From Hyphomicrobiaceae bacterium (GTDB lineage: Bacteria > Pseudomonadota > Alphaproteobacteria > Rhizobiales > Ancalomicrobiaceae), in assembly GCA_016793065.1 (NCBI GenBank), contig JAEULV010000099.1, positions 1 to 64,000 on the forward strand: DNA of 64,000 bases. The letters are read 5' to 3'. This document shows, one piece after another, positions 34,143 to 44,081 of the stretch; positions within the stretch are counted from its first letter, which is position 1; each line of letters opens with the position of its first letter. The position numbers and the translations under genes are program-made. The notes beneath the pieces are model-generated. The model worked only from the letters and a program-made list of their open reading frames with translations, was not told where the DNA came from and searched no databases.

Positions 34143-34168
34143 GAGCGCCGGCGCCGGGCGTAGTCGGC

Positions 34169-34774
34169 TCACATCCGTTCGATCACCTCGCTGCGCCCGC
34201 CAAGCGCGTCCGCCGACGTCGCCGCCAGCGCCGCGCCGAGCATCGGCAGGATGTCGTCGACATCCTCCGCCAGCCGATAGTTGACCTCGAACCCCGGCCG
34301 GATGAAGCCGTTGTCGCGCATGTGGTCGAGCAGCACCGCCAGCGGCTGCCAGAATGCGCCGATATCGGCCAGCACCACCGGCTTCTTGTGCCGCCCCAGC
34401 TGCGCCCAGGTCAGCACCTCCACCACTTCCTCAAGCGTGCCGATTCCGCCGGGCAACGCCACGAACGCGTCGGAATGCTCGAACATCAGCCGCTTGCGCT
34501 CGTGCATGTCCTCGGTGACGATCAGCTCGCTCACCTCGTTCAGCATCACTTCCCGCTCGACCAGGAAGCGCGGAATGATGCCGGTGACATGCCCGCCCGC
34601 TTCCAGCGCCGCCCGCGCCACCGTACCCATCAGCCCGACCGAGCCGCCGCCATAGACCAGCGTCAGCCCGGCCGCCCCCACCAGCCGGCCGAACCGCTCG
34701 GCGATCTGCTGAAACACCGGATCCCGCCCCATCGACGAGCCGCAATAGACGCAGACGGATTTGATTTGAGCCAT
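34169..34774 (-). CDS. LOG family protein (cytokinin riboside 5'-monophosphate phosphoribohydrolase-like)
   Basis: A 201-residue protein of the LOG/TIGR00730 family. The diagnostic PGGIGTLEE motif is present, with SVCVYCGSSMGRDPVF at the N terminus and LVYGGGSVGLMG. LOG enzymes cut the N-glycosidic bond of nucleoside monophosphates and release cytokinins in plants and plant-associated bacteria, but many bacterial members have housekeeping nucleotide roles. It is divergent from the ABC exporter gene. Confidence 0.88.
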   Translation of the reverse strand: MAQIKSVCVYCGSSMGRDPVFQQIAERFGRLVGAAGLTLVYGGGSVGLMGTVARAALEAGGHVTGIIPRFLVEREVMLNEVSELIVTEDMHERKRLMFEHSDAFVALPGGIGTLEEVVEVLTWAQLGRHKKPVVLADIGAFWQPLAVLLDHMRDNGFIRPGFEVNYRLAEDVDDILPMLGAALAATSADALGGRSEVIERM

Positions 34775-35009
34775 GAGTTCGGTTCATCCCTTGCTTCGTT
34801 GCCGGCAAGGGTGGGCGATTGCCGCCGGCGGATCAAGCGCATATTGCAATGCCGCGACAGCCCGCCGGCAAAGGCCGCCATTCCTGCCATGCATGGCGGG
34901 ATATTCGCCCCAGGCTGCTTTCGTTTCCGCACCCGACGTCCTATCTAGAACCCACAATCCGATTGTCCCGCGACCTGTTTGCCCTGTCGCCGAGCCGAGA
35001 CCGCCCGCA

Positions 35010-36914
35010 ATGAGCCGTGAACGCCGCCGCTCCATCGGCCCCGAGGCCGCCGTGACTGCCGACAAGGGCAAGACGCTGGAAACCATCCGCAATTTGTGGC
35101 CGCACATCTGGCCGCAGGGCCGACCGGACCTGAAGCGCGCCATCGGGCTGGCGCTCATGTCGCTGATCGCCGGCAAGGTCATCACCGTGCTGGTGCCGTT
35201 CCTCTACAAATGGGCCACCGACGCGCTGGCGCCGCTCGGCCGCGACGTGCAGTTCCTGTCGATCCCGGTGATGCTGGTGATCGCCTACGGCCTCGGCCGC
35301 ATCATGATGCAGGGCTTCAACCAGTTGCGCGACGGCCTGTTCGCCGCGGTCGCCATGCATGCGGTGCGCGATCTCGCCTCCATCGCCTTTCGCCACCTGC
35401 ACGCCCTGTCGCTGCGCTTCCACCTGTCGCGCCGCACCGGCGGCCTGTCGCGGGTGATCGAACGCGGCGCCAAGGGCATCGAGACCATCGTCCGCATCGT
35501 CATCCTCACCGCCATCCCCACCGCGATCGAATTCGCCCTGATGGCCTTCGTCCTCGGGCTGGAATTCGACTGGACCTATGTCGCCGTCATCGGCGTCACC
35601 GTCTGGCTCTATGTCTGGTTCTCGGTGCGCGCCTCCGACTGGCGCATCGGCATCCGCCGCGAAATGAACGCCGCCGACACCGATTCGATGTCGAAGGCCG
35701 TCGACTCGCTGCTGAACTACGAAACGGTGAAGTATTTCTCCAACGAGAAGATGGAGGCCGACCGTTACGACCGGGCCATGGCACGCTACGAGAGCGCCTC
35801 CACCCGCACCTACACCTCGCTCGCGTGGCTCAACATGGGCCAGGCGGTGATCTATACGCTCGGCATGATCGTGGTGATGGTGATGTCGGTGCGCGCCGTC
35901 CTAGATGGCACCCAGACCATCGGCCATTTCGTCATGCTCAACGCCATGATGATGCAGCTGATGATGCCGCTCAATTTCATCGGCATGATCTATCGCGACA
36001 TCAAGCAGGGCCTCGCCGACATCGAGGCGATGTTCGCCGTCATCAACATTCCGCCCGAGGTCGTCGACAAGCCCGATGCCCCGGCGATCGCCATCACCGC
36101 CGGCGCCGTGTCGTTCGAGAATGTCGAGTTCCACTACGATCCGGAACGCCCGATCCTCAAGGGCATCTCCTTCTCGGTGCCGGCCGGCAAGACCGTCGCC
36201 ATCGTCGGCCCGTCGGGCGCCGGCAAGTCCACCATCTCGCGGCTGCTGTTCCGTTTCTACGACGTCGCCTCCGGCCGGGTGGTCATCGACGGTCAGGACA
36301 TCCGCGACGTCGATCAGGCCTCGCTGCGCGCCGCCATCGGCATGGTGCCGCAGGATACCGTGCTGTTCAACGACACTATCGCCTACAACATCGCCTATGG
36401 CCGCCCCGGCGCATCGCGCGAGGACATCGTCGAGGCTGCCCGCATGGCGCAGATCTCCGACTTCATCGAAAAGCTGCCGAAGGGCTTCGACACCGAGGTC
36501 GGCGAGCGCGGCCTGAAACTGTCCGGCGGCGAGAAGCAGCGCGTCGCCATTGCCCGCACCATCCTCAAGGCGCCGCCGATCCTGATGCTCGACGAGGCGA
36601 CCTCGGCGCTCGATACCCATACCGAACGCGAAATCCAGGCGGCGCTCGATCAGGTATCAAAGAACCGCACCACCCTGGTCATCGCCCATCGACTGTCGAC
36701 CGTGGTCAATGCCGACGAGATCATCGTGCTGGAGGATGGCCTGATCGTCGAGCGCGGCACCCATGACGCCCTGCTCGCCCAAAACGGCCTCTACGCCTCG
36801 ATGTGGTTCAAGCAGCGCGCCGCCGATGAAGCCCGCGAGAAGCTGCTGGAAACCGAGGCCGGCGACACCCTCGGCATCGTCACCCGCGCCAGAAAGCTCG
36901 AACCGACGGGCTGA
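35010..36914 (+). CDS. Atm1/HMT1-type ABC exporter
   Basis: A 634-residue half-transporter. Six membrane spans (residues about 45-310) are fused to an ATPase domain (about 360-590) with Walker A GPSGAGKS, signature LSGGEKQR, Walker B ILMLDEATS and a His-switch in VIAHRLSTV. The NYETVKYFSNEKMEADRYD segment is characteristic of the Atm1 group, which exports glutathione-linked sulfur species or heavy-metal conjugates. The ATG at 35010 gives the family-length N terminus. It stands alone. Confidence 0.9.
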   Translation: MSRERRRSIGPEAAVTADKGKTLETIRNLWPHIWPQGRPDLKRAIGLALMSLIAGKVITVLVPFLYKWATDALAPLGRDVQFLSIPVMLVIAYGLGRIMMQGFNQLRDGLFAAVAMHAVRDLASIAFRHLHALSLRFHLSRRTGGLSRVIERGAKGIETIVRIVILTAIPTAIEFALMAFVLGLEFDWTYVAVIGVTVWLYVWFSVRASDWRIGIRREMNAADTDSMSKAVDSLLNYETVKYFSNEKMEADRYDRAMARYESASTRTYTSLAWLNMGQAVIYTLGMIVVMVMSVRAVLDGTQTIGHFVMLNAMMMQLMMPLNFIGMIYRDIKQGLADIEAMFAVINIPPEVVDKPDAPAIAITAGAVSFENVEFHYDPERPILKGISFSVPAGKTVAIVGPSGAGKSTISRLLFRFYDVASGRVVIDGQDIRDVDQASLRAAIGMVPQDTVLFNDTIAYNIAYGRPGASREDIVEAARMAQISDFIEKLPKGFDTEVGERGLKLSGGEKQRVAIARTILKAPPILMLDEATSALDTHTEREIQAALDQVSKNRTTLVIAHRLSTVVNADEIIVLEDGLIVERGTHDALLAQNGLYASMWFKQRAADEAREKLLETEAGDTLGIVTRARKLEPTG

Positions 36915-36972
36915 ACGCGCCCCTCCGCCGGCCTGCATCGATGACCGGAGCCGGCGCGGGCTCCGTCGCCGG

Positions 36973-37419
36973 TCAGGCCCGCCAGCCGAGATGGTCGGCC
37001 AGCGCCTCGATGCCAAGGCAATAGCCGATCGGCCCGAAGCCGCAGATCATCCCCACCGCCACCTTCGAAATGAAGGAGCGGTGGCGGAATTCCTCCCGCT
37101 TGTGGATGTTGGAGAGATGCACCTCCGCCACCGGCAGCTCGACGCTGGTGATCGCATCCATCAGTGCGACCGAGGTATGGGTATAGGCGCCGGCATTGAT
37201 CACCAGCCCGGCATGGCGGCCCCTGGCCTCGTGGATCCAGTCGACCAGCACGCCCTCATGATTCGACTGGCGAAAGTCGATGTCGATCCCGAGCGACGTC
37301 CCCTTCGCCCGGCACATCGCCTCGACATCCCGCAGCGTCGCCGAGCCATAGACCTGCGGTTGGCGTGTGCCGAGCAGGTTGAGATTGGGACCATTGAGGA
37401 CAAGCAGGGATCTCGACAT
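36973..37419 (-). CDS. aroQ: Type II 3-dehydroquinate dehydratase
   Basis: A 148-residue type II dehydroquinase of the shikimate pathway, interconverting 3-dehydroquinate and 3-dehydroshikimate. The active-site loop [11 protein letters not shown] holds the catalytic Arg and Tyr; [11 protein letters not shown] and [17 protein letters not shown] hold the conserved Asn/His. The usual NPGA is NAGA here. The ATG at 37419 is chosen; a GTG three codons earlier is possible. Confidence 0.93.
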   Translation of the reverse strand: MSRSLLVLNGPNLNLLGTRQPQVYGSATLRDVEAMCRAKGTSLGIDIDFRQSNHEGVLVDWIHEARGRHAGLVINAGAYTHTSVALMDAITSVELPVAEVHLSNIHKREEFRHRSFISKVAVGMICGFGPIGYCLGIEALADHLGWRA

Positions 37420-37599
37420 CGGCAACACCCGTTCAGCGCCGGCACGCCGCCAGGCACCACGCGACCAGCCTAGGGCAAGATCCCCGGCAAGAGAAGCGAC
37501 CCACGGCGAAAGGCGTGCAAATTCAGGTCAATGGAAGGCAAGGCCGGCCCATTCAGGCCCGCACCGCCGCCGCCCGCCCGGCCGCGAGGGTCGCAGGTG

Positions 37600-38208
37600 T
37601 CAGCGCGCCAGCACCCATTTCACCGCGCCGGCCAGCACCTGGTCGCTGGCATCGTCCAGCCCCTTGACCACCGCGCCGGCGCTGTCGCCGGCGACCGGGA
37701 CCTCGGCGAAGAACACCTCGGTCGCCACCACCCGGCCATTGCGATCATTCATCAGCTTCACCGACATCGTCACCTTCGCCCGCCCGGCGCCGAGATCCAC
37801 CTCGAAGGCGCGCAATTCGGTGACGATCTGCCAGTCGATCGCCAGTCCCTGCCCCGGCCGGCCGACCGCCTTGACCTTGCCGGTGTTTTCCAAAGTCTCG
37901 ACCAGTCGCGATTGCACCAGCTTCGGCAACCGGTCGGACCATTGCGCCCCGGCGAGATAGCTGATCTCGCCGCCGCCCGGCCGCACCACGATCCGGTCGG
38001 AATCGATCGCCCGCACCGCCGTCGGCTCCGGCACCAGATATTGCCCGGCCGAGGCCCGCACCACGCCGATGTCGCGCGGCGCCGTCAGGTCGTAGATCGA
38101 CGGCGCCTCGGCCGGTCCGGCGCTCAGCACCGCGCAGCCGGCGAGCAGCAGCGTCGCGCCGCCAACCCCGCACGCCGCGCGCCAACGCGCCAGAACCGAA
38201 CTCCTCAC
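37600..38208 (-). CDS. ABC-type transport auxiliary lipoprotein (PqiC-like)
   Basis: About 202 residues with a lipoprotein signal (ATLLLAGC lipobox near residue 25). The mature domain (SIYDLTAPRDIGV, GQYLVPEPTAVRAIDSDRIV) matches the ABC_trans_aux/PqiC family, outer-membrane partners of MCE transporters. The start is uncertain: a GTG at 38208 gives a normal signal peptide, while a TTG at 38241 is also open. It follows the MlaD gene and completes a four-gene lipid-transport operon. Confidence 0.82.
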   Translation of the reverse strand: MRSSVLARWRAACGVGGATLLLAGCAVLSAGPAEAPSIYDLTAPRDIGVVRASAGQYLVPEPTAVRAIDSDRIVVRPGGGEISYLAGAQWSDRLPKLVQSRLVETLENTGKVKAVGRPGQGLAIDWQIVTELRAFEVDLGAGRAKVTMSVKLMNDRNGRVVATEVFFAEVPVAGDSAGAVVKGLDDASDQVLAGAVKWVLAR

Positions 38209-38372
38209 CCTCAAGGCCACCTGCAAAACCCCACGCGTCAAAAACCGCTATTTCAACACCGACACCGGAAATCGTCGCCGGCGCGACGAATCCGGACCAG
38301 GCCCGACCGCCGCTCCCGCATCGATTCCACACTCGCCCGCCCGGCGCCAGCCCGGACGTTACGCAACCCCGC

Positions 38373-39812
38373 TCAACGGCGCTGCGGCTGATATTCCTTC
38401 ACCGGACTGTTGCCGTAAATGAACCGCGACGGGTTGCGTTCCACCTCCGACGCCGCCCGGTCGAGCGACTGCAGCGACCGCCGCCCGTCGGAGACCAGAT
38501 CGCGCACCTCGCGCAGCCCCGTCGTCGCCAGCCGGTTGAGGTTGGTGAACAACTCCTGCCCGCGCGTGTCGTAGGTCGCCGCCATCTCGCGGATCTGCTT
38601 GGCGCTCAGCGTCGCCTCCGCCAGGAACTCGCGTCCCTGCGCGAACAGGCCCTTGCCCTCGTCCGAGGTCACCAGCCCGTCGACGCCGGCGAGAATGCCG
38701 TCGATCCGCTTCGACGCCTCCGCCAGCCGCTGCGTCAGGTCGCGCGCCGACACGATGATCTGGTCGATCTCGCCCGACCGGTTGGCAAGCCCGCCGGTCA
38801 GCTTGCGCACATCGTCCGAGGCCGCCGTGCCATTGGCGAGAATGCGGTCAATGTCGGCGGTGCGCCTGGAGAGATCGGCGGCGAAGCCCTGCAACGTCTC
38901 CACCGTCCGGGCGCTGCCCGACAGGATGCGGTCGACGTCGCCCGAATGCGACTGGATCTGCGTCGCCAGCGCCGCCAGCGCGTCGACGCTCGCCTTGAGC
39001 TTGGCCTGATCGAGCGAGGCCACCACCGCCCGCGCGTCCTTGACCAGCCCCTGCGCCTCCGCCGCCGCCGCCGCCATTTCCGTCGAGGTCTTGGTGACAT
39101 TGTCGACCGTCGCCGCGACCTTGGCCGTGTCGATCGCCTTCACCAGCTCATCGGCATGCTCGATCAGCGGCCCCAGCTTGTCGGCCACCTTCGACAGCAC
39201 ATCCGCCGCCCGGCCGATATCGCCCATGAACCGCTCCAGCGCCTCCGGATGCGCGGCGAGCGCATCGGTGAAGGTCTTGATGTTCTGCACCGACTTCGCC
39301 ACCGCCGGCGCATTGTCGCGCACCACCACGTCGATGGTCGACAGCGTCGAATCCGCCTTCGCCACCACCTGCCGCGCCCCTTCCAGCAGGTTCTGCACCG
39401 CCGAGCGGTCGGCATGGATGATCGGCGTCGTGTCGCCGTCGAACAGGTTCGGCTGATCGCGCGAGCCGCCCTCCAGCTGGATGCTGGCGACGCCGGTCAG
39501 CCCGGAAAACCCCAGCTGCGCCCTGGTGTCGCGCTTCAGCGGCGAATTGGGGTCGACCGAGATATAGGCCAGCACCTGGTTCGGATCGTTCGGCGCGAAC
39601 GACAGCCGCGCCACCTGGCCGATCGTGATGCCGTTGAAGGTGACCGCCGAGCCCGTCGCCAATCCCGACACCGAGGTGGAAAACACCACCACCACATCCC
39701 GCTTCACCGCGTTGTCGCCGCCCCGGATCAGCCAATAGGTGAAGCCGAAGCCGGCGGCGATGACGCCGATGACGAACAGGCCGATCAGGGCGAAATTGGC
39801 GCGTGTCTCCAT
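38373..39812 (-). CDS. MlaD family (MCE domain) lipid transport protein
   Basis: A 479-residue protein with one N-terminal membrane anchor (FALIGLFVIGVIAAGFGFTY), an MCE domain at about residues 38-115 (VSGLATGSAVTFNGITIGQV) and a long amphipathic helical region to the C terminus. That region likely forms the periplasmic tunnel or stalk found in longer MCE proteins. The start at 39812 has GAGGACGAC upstream. It is the third gene of the operon permease-ATPase-MlaD-lipoprotein. Confidence 0.9.
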   Translation of the reverse strand: METRANFALIGLFVIGVIAAGFGFTYWLIRGGDNAVKRDVVVVFSTSVSGLATGSAVTFNGITIGQVARLSFAPNDPNQVLAYISVDPNSPLKRDTRAQLGFSGLTGVASIQLEGGSRDQPNLFDGDTTPIIHADRSAVQNLLEGARQVVAKADSTLSTIDVVVRDNAPAVAKSVQNIKTFTDALAAHPEALERFMGDIGRAADVLSKVADKLGPLIEHADELVKAIDTAKVAATVDNVTKTSTEMAAAAAEAQGLVKDARAVVASLDQAKLKASVDALAALATQIQSHSGDVDRILSGSARTVETLQGFAADLSRRTADIDRILANGTAASDDVRKLTGGLANRSGEIDQIIVSARDLTQRLAEASKRIDGILAGVDGLVTSDEGKGLFAQGREFLAEATLSAKQIREMAATYDTRGQELFTNLNRLATTGLREVRDLVSDGRRSLQSLDRAASEVERNPSRFIYGNSPVKEYQPQRR

Positions 39813-39822
39813 GTCGTCCTCG

Positions 39823-40635
39823 TCAGCGGCTGTCGACGGCGGCATCCGCCGTCTCGTCGACCATGCGTCGGGCCCGCGACCCGCGGAAATAGGCCTTCAC
39901 CCACGGATGCTCGAACTCGAGCATCTTCGCGATCGGCCCGTCGACCAGCACCTTGCGGTTCCCCAGCACCGCGATGCGGTCGCAAACGGACCACAGGCTG
40001 TCGAGATCATGCGTCACCATGAACACCGTCAGCCCCAGCGTGTCACGCAGTTTCGCGATCAGATCGTCGAATTCCGCCGCCCCGATCGGATCGAGGCCCG
40101 ACGTCGGCTCGTCGAGAAACACGATATCCGGTTCCAGCGACAACGCCCGCGCCAGCGCCGCGCGCTTGATCATGCCGCCGGACAGCTCCGACGGATACTT
40201 GTCGCCGGCATCGGCGGCGAGCCCGACCATGGCGATCTTCAGCCGCGCCAGATCGTCCATCGTCGCCTGCGACAGTTTCAGATGCTCGCGCATCGGCACC
40301 TGCACGTTCTGCTTCACCGTCAGCGACGAAAACAGCGCCCCGTGCTGGAACAGCACGCCCCACCGCCGCTCCACCCGCGCCCGCTCGACCGCGCTCGCCT
40401 GGTCGAGATCGAGCCCGAACACCTCGATCCGCCCCGACCGTCGCGGCGTCAGCCCGAGGATCGTCCGCATCAGCACCGACTTGCCGGTGCCCGACGCCCC
40501 GACGAAGCCGAGGATCTCGCCCTGCCGGACGTCGAGGTCGAGATGTTCGAGTATGAGCTTGTCGCCGAAGCCGACGGTGATGTCCCGCACCGAAATCAGC
40601 ACCTCGTCGCTCTTCGACAGTCGGGACGGGCGCAT
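39823..40635 (-). CDS. MlaF-type ABC transporter ATPase
   Basis: A 270-residue ABC ATPase with Walker A GASGTGKS, signature ELSGGM, Walker B IVFLDEPTSGLD and switch His in VMVTHDLDSLW. The Ile/Lys after the signature (LSGGMIKRAALARAL) is typical of MlaF, the ATPase for MCE systems. It starts 2 bases after the permease stop codon and ends 10 bases before the MlaD start. Confidence 0.92.
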   Translation of the reverse strand: MRPSRLSKSDEVLISVRDITVGFGDKLILEHLDLDVRQGEILGFVGASGTGKSVLMRTILGLTPRRSGRIEVFGLDLDQASAVERARVERRWGVLFQHGALFSSLTVKQNVQVPMREHLKLSQATMDDLARLKIAMVGLAADAGDKYPSELSGGMIKRAALARALSLEPDIVFLDEPTSGLDPIGAAEFDDLIAKLRDTLGLTVFMVTHDLDSLWSVCDRIAVLGNRKVLVDGPIAKMLEFEHPWVKAYFRGSRARRMVDETADAAVDSR

Positions 40636-40637
40636 GC

Positions 40638-41798
40638 TCAGATCCTCACTGCGGCGAAGAACATGGCGAACACGCCATCGACGACAATCACCAGGAAGAT
40701 CGACTTCACCACCGACATCGTCGTGTGCTGCCCGAGCGATTCGGTCGACCCCTGCACCTTGAACCCCTCGACGCACGCCACCAGCGCGATGATCAGCGCC
40801 ATGAACGGCGCCTTGACGATGCCGACAAGGAACGTCCGCAGCACCACCGCCTCGTTGAGCCGCTGCAGGAACGTCTCGAGCGGAATGCCGCCATAGGTCA
40901 CCGTCACCAGCGCCGCCCCGGCAAAAGCGCACATGTCGGCGATGAAGGTCAGAAGCGGCAGGGCGATGATCAGCGCCAGCACCCGTGGCACCACCAGCAC
41001 GTCGACCGGATTGACCCCGATCACCTGCATGGCGTCCACCTCCTCGCGCATCCGCATCGCCCCCATCTCGGCGGTGAACGCCGATCCGGACCGGCCCGCG
41101 ACCAGGATCGCAGTGATCAGCATGCCGATCTCGCGCAGCACCAGCACGCCGACCATGTCGACGACGAAGATGTCGGCGCCGAATCGGCGGAAATAGAACG
41201 CCCCCTGCTGGGCGATGATCGCGCCGATCAGGAACGTCATCAGCGCCACCACCGGCACCGCCTGGAACCCGGCCTTGTCGAGATGATGCACCAGCGACGT
41301 CGTCCGCAGCGACCCCGGCCGCACGATTGCCCGTGCGAGCCCGGAGCCGACCGCGCCGAGCAAATCGAGCATCCGGATCGTGTCCTGCCAGCCATCGACC
41401 GCCGCCCGCCCGAGGCGAATGAGCATCGCCCGCACCGGATTGACCGCCGGCTTCGGCATGACCGACGGCACACGCATCGAGGCCTCGACCTCGTCCATCA
41501 GGATCGTATGGCTGCCGCTGATTCCCTCGGTCGAGACCGTCGCGCCGCGCCCGCCGAGCCGGTTGCCAAGATCGACGATCAGCATCGCCCCGGCAGTATC
41601 GAGCCGGCCGACCTGTGACATTTCGACATGTACCCGGCTGGCGGCCGCGAGGGTCTGCCATGCGTTTTCCACAAGCGCCCGCGCCGCCTCCACCTCGGCA
41701 AGCGTCCAATCGCCGCTGAAATGCACCGTCGCGACGTCGGCGGCGATCACCGTCGAGAGGTCTGGCGGGGCTTCGGGGCGGCGGCTGACGTGAATCAA
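40638..41798 (-). CDS. STAS-MlaE fusion permease
   Basis: A 386-residue permease. Residues about 20-115 form a STAS domain (VHVEMSQVGRLDTAGAMLI), fused to an MlaE permease with about five membrane spans (VALMTFLIGAIIAQQGAFY, VVDMVGVLVLREIGMLITA). In E. coli the STAS protein MlaB is separate, so this fusion saves a subunit. The system moves phospholipid or a hydrophobic substrate between inner and outer membranes. It is the first gene of the operon. Confidence 0.92.
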   Translation of the reverse strand: MIHVSRRPEAPPDLSTVIAADVATVHFSGDWTLAEVEAARALVENAWQTLAAASRVHVEMSQVGRLDTAGAMLIVDLGNRLGGRGATVSTEGISGSHTILMDEVEASMRVPSVMPKPAVNPVRAMLIRLGRAAVDGWQDTIRMLDLLGAVGSGLARAIVRPGSLRTTSLVHHLDKAGFQAVPVVALMTFLIGAIIAQQGAFYFRRFGADIFVVDMVGVLVLREIGMLITAILVAGRSGSAFTAEMGAMRMREEVDAMQVIGVNPVDVLVVPRVLALIIALPLLTFIADMCAFAGAALVTVTYGGIPLETFLQRLNEAVVLRTFLVGIVKAPFMALIIALVACVEGFKVQGSTESLGQHTTMSVVKSIFLVIVVDGVFAMFFAAVRI

Positions 41799-42017
41799 GG
41801 CATCCGTTCCGGCGAGCTCGGCCGTGACGGCACTTGCCGTCCGGGGACGCTCGCTCTTAGACTCGTCCCTGTCGGACGGCCGCGAGTGTGGCTGTCCCGA
41901 CCCCGAGCTTCAAGTTATCATCGGGTTGAAATACGCTTTCCTTGCGGCTGACCACAACACCGTGACGGAAAAACGACATTCGGCGTGCGGACCGGCGACC
42001 CCGGGCGAGGAGTGATC

Positions 42018-43031
42018 ATGGAAATCGCGCAACCCTATCTGCTGTTCCTCGGCGACGTCCCCGATGCGCTCGCCGCCAAGACCGGCCTCGGCATTGTCGA
42101 CTGGCGCCCGGAATGGTGCCTGGGCCAGCTGCGCCTGCCCGGCTGCCAGGCCGATGCCGGCATTGCCGACCTGACCATCGACGAGGCCGCTGCCAGGGGC
42201 TGCAAGACCATGATCGTCGGCGCCGTCAACGCCGGCGGCGTGCTGCCCAATCACTGGGTCGCCCCCATCGTCGCCGCCCTCCATGCCGGGCTCGACATCG
42301 CCTCCGGCCTGCACATGAAGCTCGCCGACGATCCCGAAATCGCCGCCGCCGCCAAGCGCACCGGCCGCAAGCTCCACGACGTGCGCCATTCGAGCGAGCG
42401 CTTCGCCACCGGCAAGGGCACCAAGCGCACCGGCCTGCGGCTGCTGACCGTCGGCACCGATTGCTCCGTCGGCAAGAAATACACCGCGCTGGCGCTCGAA
42501 AAGGCCATGCGCACCCGTGGCTTCGATGCCGACTTCCGCGCCACCGGCCAGACCGGCGTCTTCATCTCCGGTCGCGGCGCCGCCATCGATGCCGTCGTCG
42601 CCGATTTCATCTCCGGCGCCGTCGAGTGGATCTCGCCCGCCGCCGCCGAGAACCATTGGGACCTGGTCGAGGGCCAGGGCTCGCTGTTCCACCCGAGCTT
42701 CGCCGGCGTTTCGCTCGGCCTCCTGCACGGCGCCCAGCCCGACGCCTTCGTCGTCTGCCACGAACCGACCCGCACCCGCATGCGCGGCGTCCAGCATGCC
42801 CTGCCGACGATCCAGCAGGTGATCGACCTCACCATCGCCTGCGGCACCCTCACCAACCCGGCGATCCGCTGCACCGGCATCGCCATCAACACCGAGAAGC
42901 TCGGCGAGGACGCCGCCCGCGCCTATTGCGCCGATGTCGCCGCCGCCCATGGCCTGCCGGCCACCGACCCGATCCGCTTCGGTGTCGACAGCCTGGTCGA
43001 CGAAATCGCCCGGATCTGGGGGCCGAAGTGA
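42018..43031 (+). CDS. dgcN: N-acetyltransferase DgcN (DUF1611 family)
   Basis: A 337-residue protein of the former DUF1611 family. It has a P-loop-like VGTDCSVGKKYTALAL, and FRATGQTGVFISGRGAAIDA and WDLVEGQGSLFHPSFAGVS are family hallmarks. Members named DgcN acetylate D-glutamate in a catabolic route with DgcA. The ATG at 42018 has GCGAGGAG upstream. Its stop overlaps the GTG of the next gene, a strong sign of joint function. Confidence 0.82.
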   Translation: MEIAQPYLLFLGDVPDALAAKTGLGIVDWRPEWCLGQLRLPGCQADAGIADLTIDEAAARGCKTMIVGAVNAGGVLPNHWVAPIVAALHAGLDIASGLHMKLADDPEIAAAAKRTGRKLHDVRHSSERFATGKGTKRTGLRLLTVGTDCSVGKKYTALALEKAMRTRGFDADFRATGQTGVFISGRGAAIDAVVADFISGAVEWISPAAAENHWDLVEGQGSLFHPSFAGVSLGLLHGAQPDAFVVCHEPTRTRMRGVQHALPTIQQVIDLTIACGTLTNPAIRCTGIAINTEKLGEDAARAYCADVAAAHGLPATDPIRFGVDSLVDEIARIWGPK

Positions 43032-44020
43032 CCCTTCAGCTCACCGCAACGGTCGAGCGCTGGCCGATCGCCGGCGCCTTCACCATCTCGCGCGGCTCCA
43101 AGACCGAGGCCGTCGTCGTCGTCGCCACCATCACCGACGGCACCTGCGCCGGTCGCGGCGAATGCGTGCCCTATCCGCGCTATGGCGAGAGCCCCGACAG
43201 CGTCATGGCGTTGATCGACGCCGCCGCGCCGCATTTCGCCGCCGGCACGGTGACGCCCCAGACCCTGCTGACGCTGATGCCGGCCGGCGCCGCCCGCAAC
43301 GCCGTCGACTGCGCCCTGTGGGACTATATCGCCAAGCGCGACGGCAAGCGCGTCGCCACCCTCGTCGGCGTCAAGCCGGTGCGCCCGCTCGTCACCGCCT
43401 ATACCCTGTCGCTCGGCCAGCCCGACGCCATGCGCGCCGCCGCCGAGAAGGCCGCCCACCGGCCGCTGTTGAAGGTCAAGCTCGGCGGTGCCGACGATCT
43501 CGACCCGGCCCGCATCGCCGCCGTCCGCGCCGGCGCCCCCGCCGCCGACCTGATCGTCGACGCCAACGAGGGCTGGATCGCCGGCATCTTCGACCGCAAT
43601 ATGGCCGCCTGCGCCGATGCCGGCGTCAAGTTGGTCGAGCAACCGGTGCCCGAGGGCAACGACGCCTTCCTGCGTCGCGGCACCTGTCCGGTGCCGATCT
43701 GCGCCGATGAGAGCTGCCACACCGGCAAGGACCTCCCGGTCCTCGCCACCCGCTACGACGCCATCAACATCAAGCTCGACAAGACCGGCGGCCTGACCGA
43801 GGCCCTCGCCATGGCCCGCGCCGCCCGCGACCATGGCCTCGACATCATGGCCGGCTGCATGCTGGCAACCTCGCTCGCCATGGCCCCGGCCCTGCTCATC
43901 GCCCAGTCCGCCCGCTTCGTCGACCTCGACGGCCCCCTCCTCCTCGCCCGCGACCGCGAACCCGGCCTCGTCTACGACGGCAGTACCGTCTTCCCCCCCG
44001 CCCCCGAGGTCTGGGGATAG
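43028..44020 (+). CDS. dgcA: N-acetyl-D-glutamate racemase DgcA / dipeptide epimerase family
   Basis: A 330-residue enolase-superfamily enzyme of the muconate-lactonizing subgroup. Catalytic lysines lie in LLKVKLGG (K149, K151), metal ligands at D178 (VDANEGW), E204 (VEQPV) and D227 (CADES), and the opposite base in INIKLDKTGG (K249). It is annotated in genomes as dipeptide epimerase; beside dgcN it is probably the racemase that turns N-acetyl-D-glutamate into the L form. It starts with GTG overlapping the dgcN stop. Confidence 0.83.
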   Translation: MTLQLTATVERWPIAGAFTISRGSKTEAVVVVATITDGTCAGRGECVPYPRYGESPDSVMALIDAAAPHFAAGTVTPQTLLTLMPAGAARNAVDCALWDYIAKRDGKRVATLVGVKPVRPLVTAYTLSLGQPDAMRAAAEKAAHRPLLKVKLGGADDLDPARIAAVRAGAPAADLIVDANEGWIAGIFDRNMAACADAGVKLVEQPVPEGNDAFLRRGTCPVPICADESCHTGKDLPVLATRYDAINIKLDKTGGLTEALAMARAARDHGLDIMAGCMLATSLAMAPALLIAQSARFVDLDGPLLLARDREPGLVYDGSTVFPPAPEVWG

Positions 44021-44081
44021 GCACCGCCGCTCGGCCGGAGGCGGAATGGGGGGCCGGCGCTTCCCAAACCGGCATCAACAT

